Shown: one piece after another, positions 59,580 through 64,000 of the stretch
Layout of the letters: every line of letters starts with the position of its first letter
Numbering within the stretch: position 1 is the first letter of the stretch
NCBI GenBank assembly: GCA_948736885.1
Contig: CAPXWY010000001.1
Span: 221,607-285,606 of the forward strand
Length of the DNA: 64,000 nt
DNA from: an uncultured Alistipes sp.
Lineage (GTDB): Bacteria; Bacteroidota; Bacteroidia; Bacteroidales; Rikenellaceae
Reading direction: 5' to 3'
Translations under genes and position numbers: made by a program
Notes under the pieces: model-generated
What the model was told of the DNA's origin: nothing
Seen by the model: only the letters and a program-made list of their open reading frames with translations
The model's database searches: none

Positions 59580-62177
59580 ATGAATATCAACACACTGACC
59601 ATCAAGGCGCAGGAAGCGCTCCAGGCAGCGCTTTCGCTGGCGCGGGAGCGGGGACAGCAAGCCGTCGAACCGCTCCATCTGCTGTCGGTCCTCGTCCGCG
59701 AGGACGATTCGCTCACGGCGTTCCTGCTGGGCCGCGTGGGCGTCAATGTGCGCGGACTGCGCGAAGAAGCCAACCGCGCCGTCGAAGCTCTGCCCCGCGT
59801 AGAGGGCGGCAGCGAGCAGTTCTTCTCGCAGGACGCCACGCGGACGATCCAGAAAGCCGTCGACTTCACCAAGAACTTCGGCGACAAATATGCGTCGGTC
59901 GAGCACCTGCTGCTGGGTCTGGTGGCCGAGCGCAGCGCGGCGGCGGACCTGCTGAAACGCAGCGGCGCCACGGAAAAGGAACTCATCGAAGCCATCCGCA
60001 CCTTCCGCAAGGGGGCGACGGTCGACTCGCCGACCTCCGAACAGCAGTTCGATGCGCTGGGCAAATACGCCGTCAACCTCAACGAACAGGCCCGGGCGGG
60101 CAAACTCGACCCCGTAATCGGCCGCGACGAGGAAATCCGCCGGGTGCTGCAAATCCTCTCGCGCCGCACGAAGAACAACCCGATTCTCGTGGGCGAAGCG
60201 GGCGTGGGCAAAACGGCCATCGCCGAGGGAATCGCCCGCCGCATCATCGACGGCGACGTACCGGAGAATCTGAAGAACAAGGTCATCTACTCGCTCGACA
60301 TGGGAGCGCTGATTGCCGGAGCCAAATATCAGGGCGAATTCGAGGAACGGCTCAAGGCCGTGGTGCAGGAAGTAGTGCAGAGCGAGGGCGAAATCCTGCT
60401 CTTCATCGACGAAATCCACACGCTGGTCGGAGCGGGCAAGTCGTCGGGGGCGATGGACGCCGCCAACATCCTCAAACCGGCCCTCGCGCGCGGCGAACTG
60501 CGGACCATCGGTGCCACGACGCTCGACGAATTCCAGAAATACTTCGAGCAGGACAAGGCCCTCGAACGCCGCTTCCAGAAAGTCATGGTCGACGAACCCG
60601 CACGCGAAGACGCCATTTCGATTCTGCGCGGGCTCAAGGAACGCTACGAAAACCACCACCAGGTGCGCATCAAGGACGAAGCCATCGTGGCGGCCGTCGA
60701 CCTCTCGACGCGCTACATCACCTCGCGCTTCCTGCCCGACAAGGCCATCGACCTGGTGGACGAAGCGGCCTCGCGCCTGCGGCTGGAGATGAACTCCGTG
60801 CCCGAAGAGATCGACACGCTCGACCGCCGGGTGCGCCAGCTCGAAATCGAACGCGAAGCGATCCGCCGCGAAAAGGACGAAGAACGCGTCGGGCAGCTGA
60901 CCCAGGAAATCGAGGAACTCAAATCGCGCCATGCGGCGATGCGTGCCAAGTGGCAGGGCCAGCGCGACCTGCTGCGCAAGATTCAGGACAACAAGGACCG
61001 AATCGAACGGCTCAACGTCGAAGCCCGGCAGGCCGAACGCGAGGGCGACTACGGCCGGGTGGCTGAAATCCGCTACGGCAAAATCCAGCAGGCCGAAAAG
61101 GAAATCGAAGCCTTCGAGGAGGAATACAAGCTCACAGCCGCCAATGGCTCGATGATCAAGGAAGAAGTCGATGCCGAGGACGTCGCCGAAGTGGTTTCGC
61201 GCTGGACGGGGATTCCCGTGACGCGGATGCTTGCCTCCGAACGCGAAAAACTCCTGCACATGGAAGACGAACTGCACAAACGGGTCGTCGGGCAGGAACA
61301 GGCCATTGCGGCGATTTCGGATGCCGTGCGCCGCTCGCGGGCCGGGCTCAACGACCCCCGCAAACCCATCGGCTCGTTCATCTTCCTCGGCACGACGGGC
61401 GTGGGCAAGACCGAACTGGCCAAGGCGCTGGCCGAATTCCTCTTCAACGACGACCAGATGCTTACGCGCATCGACATGAGCGAATACCAGGAACGCCACA
61501 GCGTTTCGCGGCTGGTCGGAGCCCCTCCGGGATACGTGGGCTACGACGAGGGCGGCCAGCTGACCGAAGCCGTGCGGCGCAAGCCCTATTCGGTGGTGCT
61601 CCTGGACGAAATCGAAAAGGCCCATCCCGACGTCTTCAACATCCTGCTTCAGGTGCTCGACGACGGCCGTCTGACCGACAACAAGGGCCGCACGGTGGAC
61701 TTCCGCAACACCATCGTCATCATGACCTCGAACATGGGGGCGCAAATCATCCAGGAGCGTTTCGCGGCGGCGGCCGACGGCAAGAAACTCGACCCGGAAC
61801 TGGTCGAAGAGACCCGCGACGAAGTGGTCGACCTGCTCAAGCAGCACCTCAAGCCCGAGTTCCTGAACCGCATCGACGAAATCGTCATGTTCGAGCCGCT
61901 GACGCACGACGACATCGAACGCATCGTCGAAATCCAGCTCGGCATCGTCGGCCGGATGCTCTCCGAAAACGGCATCGTGCTGGAATACACCGACGCGGCC
62001 CGCGACTGGATTGCGACGGCGGGATTCGACCCGCTCTACGGAGCGCGGCCCGTCAAACGGACCATCCAGCGCTACGTGGTCAACGACCTCTCCAAGCGGA
62101 TTCTGGCGGGCGAGGTCGACCGCTCGAAACCCATCCGCATCGACGCCGCGAACGACGCGCTGACGTTCGAGAACTGA
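59580..62177 (+). CDS. clpB: ATP-dependent chaperone ClpB
   Basis: 865 residues. It pulls apart protein aggregates with DnaK as a hexamer. N domain (1-145), first AAA+ with GEAGVGKT at 205-212, a long coiled-coil M domain (about 395-530: [20 protein letters not shown]...) that identifies ClpB rather than ClpA/C, second AAA+ with GTTGVGKT at 604-611 and the pore loop [13 protein letters not shown]. The promoter is of sigma-54 type (59525-59539), and a strong terminator follows. Length and domain order are normal. Confidence 0.97.
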   Translation: MNINTLTIKAQEALQAALSLARERGQQAVEPLHLLSVLVREDDSLTAFLLGRVGVNVRGLREEANRAVEALPRVEGGSEQFFSQDATRTIQKAVDFTKNFGDKYASVEHLLLGLVAERSAAADLLKRSGATEKELIEAIRTFRKGATVDSPTSEQQFDALGKYAVNLNEQARAGKLDPVIGRDEEIRRVLQILSRRTKNNPILVGEAGVGKTAIAEGIARRIIDGDVPENLKNKVIYSLDMGALIAGAKYQGEFEERLKAVVQEVVQSEGEILLFIDEIHTLVGAGKSSGAMDAANILKPALARGELRTIGATTLDEFQKYFEQDKALERRFQKVMVDEPAREDAISILRGLKERYENHHQVRIKDEAIVAAVDLSTRYITSRFLPDKAIDLVDEAASRLRLEMNSVPEEIDTLDRRVRQLEIEREAIRREKDEERVGQLTQEIEELKSRHAAMRAKWQGQRDLLRKIQDNKDRIERLNVEARQAEREGDYGRVAEIRYGKIQQAEKEIEAFEEEYKLTAANGSMIKEEVDAEDVAEVVSRWTGIPVTRMLASEREKLLHMEDELHKRVVGQEQAIAAISDAVRRSRAGLNDPRKPIGSFIFLGTTGVGKTELAKALAEFLFNDDQMLTRIDMSEYQERHSVSRLVGAPPGYVGYDEGGQLTEAVRRKPYSVVLLDEIEKAHPDVFNILLQVLDDGRLTDNKGRTVDFRNTIVIMTSNMGAQIIQERFAAAADGKKLDPELVEETRDEVVDLLKQHLKPEFLNRIDEIVMFEPLTHDDIERIVEIQLGIVGRMLSENGIVLEYTDAARDWIATAGFDPLYGARPVKRTIQRYVVNDLSKRILAGEVDRSKPIRIDAANDALTFEN

Positions 62178-62186
62178 CACAGCGAT

Positions 62187-62216
62187 ACGCCGGGGAAATA
62201 TCCCCGGCGTTTTTTT
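62187..62216 (+). terminator. Terminator of clpB
   Basis: ACGCCGGGGA (62187-62196) pairs with TCCCCGGCGT (62201-62210), loop AATA, followed by T up to 62216. A textbook intrinsic terminator. Confidence 0.93.
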
Positions 62217-62301
62217 GTCTCGGACAGCGTGCCGCATGTCACGAAAAAGCGTTTTCGGAACCGGATTTTCCGTCGCAAGCCGGAAAACCGAAGAATTTTC
62301 G

Positions 62302-62309
62302 TACCTTCG
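62302..62309 (+). promoter_or_regulatory. -7-like element before the glycosyltransferase gene
   Basis: TACCTTCG, one base off TAnnTTTG, 21 bases before the ATG at 62331. No clear -33. The 110 bases between the clpB terminator and this start hold nothing else recognised. Confidence 0.4.
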
Positions 62310-62330
62310 TTTCCCGTAGAATCATCAGCC

Positions 62331-63512
62331 ATGCAAGTCCGCATCATAGATACCGTAGCCCGGGATTCGTTCCACGAGGTGTTCAACGCCGCGCTGCTGG
62401 TCATGTGCCTGCGGCTATGCGGGCGTGCGGAATACCATTGCCACCCCTCGCAGCGCCGGTGTCTCGAACAGCTGCTCGAACGCCACGGATACGCCGGAGA
62501 ACTGCCGCGCGTCGCATTCCGCAGCGTCCGGGTAGTGCGGCGCGAAGGCCCCGCAGGATGGATATGCCGCTACGCGGCGGCCGCCCTGCGGAGCAGCTGG
62601 CGGCTTGTCCGCTCCCGGCCCGACGAACTCGTGGTGTTCAACTACAACAACCCGCTGGCGCTGCCCTTGCTGAACCTGCTGAACCGCATGCTGCACCGCC
62701 GCGTGCTGATCGTCTGCCACGGAGAGCTCGAACTGCTCGCCGGAAGCCACCCGTGGTGGCGAGCATCGGGCTGGTTCGCGCGGATTCTCCGCCGGACGTT
62801 CGGCCGAAAGCGACTCGACCGGAATATGCGGTTCTGCGTGCTGGGACAGTCCATTCTGCGCAACCTGCGTCCGTATCTCTCCGAAGCGAATGCGCCGCTC
62901 TTTTTCGCTGTCGACCACCCGGCATTCTTCAACGAAACACCCGCGAGCCCCTCGCCGCACGACACGCTGCAAGTCGGAACGGTGGGCCAGCTCACCCCGG
63001 CCAAAGGGCTGGACCGCATACTCAGGCTCTCCCGCCGGATTCCCGTGCCGCTGACCGTTGTGGGACGCACCTATGGATTCCATGACCATGCCCGCTGGCC
63101 CGGCGTCCGCTTCGTGGCCGGAACGGAAAACCGCTTCATCCCCCGCGAACGCTTCGAGCAGGAGACCGCCGCGCTCGACTATGTGCTTTTTGCCTACGAC
63201 CCCGGCAGCTATCGGCTGACGGCGAGCGGTGCCATCCTCGACGCACTCAACCTCGGGCGGCCCGTCATCACGCTGCGCAACGACTATTTCGACGACGTAC
63301 TGCGATTGCCCGTCGGGTACGTGGTCGACGACATGGAGGAAATGGCCGCCCTGATTCGTCGGCTGGCCGCCGAATACCCCGCAGGCACCGACCCGCAGTT
63401 TACGGAGAATATCGCCCGGCTGCGCCGTGAGTTTGCGGTGGAGACGGTCGCCGAACGGCTGCGCGAAGCCCTCGCGGCCTTTGTTCCCGAACTGAAAAAT
63501 CCGCAACGATGA
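62331..63512 (+). CDS. Glycosyltransferase, family 4-like (GT-B fold)
   Basis: 393 residues from ATG 62331; 34 earlier codons are open but lie before the -7-like element. The C-terminal half has the GT-B donor-binding pattern: LQVGTVGQLTPAKGLDRIL, PLTVVGRTYGF, RFIPRERFEQETAALDYVLFAYDP, then SGAILDALNLGRPVITLRN. The N-terminal half binds the acceptor (VFNYNNPLALPLLNLLNRM). It transfers a sugar from a nucleotide donor, probably in a surface polysaccharide or O-antigen pathway beginning here and continuing past the right edge. Sugar and acceptor unknown. Overlaps the next gene (ATGA). Confidence 0.85.
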   Translation: MQVRIIDTVARDSFHEVFNAALLVMCLRLCGRAEYHCHPSQRRCLEQLLERHGYAGELPRVAFRSVRVVRREGPAGWICRYAAAALRSSWRLVRSRPDELVVFNYNNPLALPLLNLLNRMLHRRVLIVCHGELELLAGSHPWWRASGWFARILRRTFGRKRLDRNMRFCVLGQSILRNLRPYLSEANAPLFFAVDHPAFFNETPASPSPHDTLQVGTVGQLTPAKGLDRILRLSRRIPVPLTVVGRTYGFHDHARWPGVRFVAGTENRFIPRERFEQETAALDYVLFAYDPGSYRLTASGAILDALNLGRPVITLRNDYFDDVLRLPVGYVVDDMEEMAALIRRLAAEYPAGTDPQFTENIARLRREFAVETVAERLREALAAFVPELKNPQR

Positions 63513-64000
63513 CTTTTTTTGCCAAAACCGACCGCCTGCTGCGCAATCTCTACGAAACCGCATTCTATTTCGCGGCGATGGCTGTAAAAGAGAATTTCCG
63601 CAACTATATCCGCCGGGCAGGCACGGTGGGGACCCCAGCCCCGACGATGGCGATTCTGGGCAACGGTCCGGCGCTGGCCGACGAACTGCCGCGCCTGCTG
63701 GAAGAGATGCGGGGGGGGGACCGCGATTTTCTGGCTGTCAACTTCTTCGCGCAGGACGAACGTTTCGCCGAGCTGCGCCCGGCCTACTATGTACTCTCCG
63801 ACCCGATGTTCTTCCGCGATACGGACGAACGCGAACGGGTCGAAGCGCTCTATCGCACGATGAACGAACGGGTCGCATGGCCCATGAACCTCTACGTACA
63901 ATATTACAATCCCGAGCGGTTCGACTACCGCGCCGCCCTGCCCAACCCGAACATCCGCATCGTACCGTTCCACACACTCACCTACCGCGGATTCCGCAGA
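63509..64000 (+). CDS. Surface-polysaccharide-type hypothetical protein, N-terminal part (3' end outside window)
   Basis: 164 codons from ATG 63509, overlapping the glycosyltransferase stop, open to the right edge. The start reads MTFFAKTDRLLRNLYET, and the centre has MAILGNGPALADELPRLLEE then FLAVNFFAQDERFAELRP and YYVLSDPMFF. The GNGP...VN...Y...DP pattern recalls DUF115/MptE-like proteins found in capsule and LPS loci; this is a weak match. Between these lies a run of nine G (63711-63719), coding MRGGDR, which could cause frameshifts. No signal peptide. Function not assigned. Confidence 0.7.
   Translation, partial: MTFFAKTDRLLRNLYETAFYFAAMAVKENFRNYIRRAGTVGTPAPTMAILGNGPALADELPRLLEEMRGGDRDFLAVNFFAQDERFAELRPAYYVLSDPMFFRDTDERERVEALYRTMNERVAWPMNLYVQYYNPERFDYRAALPNPNIRIVPFHTLTYRGFRR
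63711..63719 (+). repeat. G9 homopolymer inside the last gene
   Basis: Nine consecutive G within codons for Arg-Gly-Gly-Asp. Tracts of this length are slippage-prone, so the gene may be phase variable, or the exact length may be a sequencing uncertainty. The frame is intact at nine. Confidence 0.6.

Noticed and set aside
59430..62237. Long - strand frame opposite clpB
   Set aside because: Antisense shadow of clpB; it crosses the clpB promoter and terminator.
1..64000. tRNA, rRNA, prophage, integrase or insertion sequence
   Set aside because: I looked through the intergenic stretches and saw no cloverleaf, rRNA core sequence, integrase or transposase; a small RNA could still be missed by eye.

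Overview
The window is a GC-rich chromosomal segment of a Bacteroidota, most likely a Bacteroidales member close to Alistipes (Rikenellaceae). This rests on a SusC/SusD pair with DUF4843 and BACON lipoproteins, promoters of the Bacteroidetes type (-33 TTTG, about 19-20 bp, -7 TAnnTTTG), near-absence of Shine-Dalgarno sites, and BatD/BatE, DUF4954, a TGS-type nucleoside kinase and a B12-dependent ribonucleotide reductase. The genus is an inference; no rRNA or tRNA gene was seen.

Layout. (1) 1-14572, +: a surface-lipoprotein locus. It holds the end of a SusC transporter, SusD, a DUF4843 protein, a large lipoprotein, two leucine-rich-repeat lipoproteins, a lipoprotein subtilisin-type protease, a DUF1573 protein and a small lipocalin-like lipoprotein. 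There is no glycoside hydrolase, so a protein or peptide substrate is plausible. (2) 14573-16423: a decayed VOC-family remnant, a DUF1349 protein and a divergent LuxR-type regulator. (3) 16494-22757, -: ssb-punA-lpxK, rpsA with a tandemly repeated promoter region, and a 5'-nucleotidase lipoprotein. (4) 22835-36727, +: housekeeping genes (nucleoside kinase, gcvP, slyD, DUF4954, trxB-rnz-rRNA/tRNA methyltransferase, pdxA, thrS, infC). (5) 36851-40987, +: a Fic protein, a LuxE-like acyl-activating enzyme, a CMP-sugar synthetase-like enzyme and a sodium:neurotransmitter-type transporter. They sit where rpmI-rplT would usually follow infC. (6) 41053-49426: ribH and a TPR anchor protein diverging from recF-DUF721, then nrdJ, ridA, a META lipoprotein, a hypothetical protein and mdh. 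(7) 49481-54427, -: fumarase, batD, batE, recR. (8) 54673-59323: fba (+), then dnaX-tyrS-folB (-). (9) 59580-64000, +: clpB, a glycosyltransferase and a truncated surface-polysaccharide-type gene running off the edge.

Most gene borders are tight (ATGA overlaps, gaps of a few bases), and convergent pairs are closed by strong bidirectional terminators; two of these share the same stem sequence.

The points I would look at first are: an A10 slippery run in dnaX whose -1 product stops at once (a gamma-like form of about 366 residues); a sigma-54-type promoter with an upstream inverted repeat in front of clpB; a triplicated promoter unit before rpsA that shares an extended sequence with the pdxA promoter; a probable AUC start codon for infC; DnaA-box-like sites upstream of nrdJ; and the SusCD/LRR/subtilase locus. 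All calls are from reading the sequence; no database search was run.
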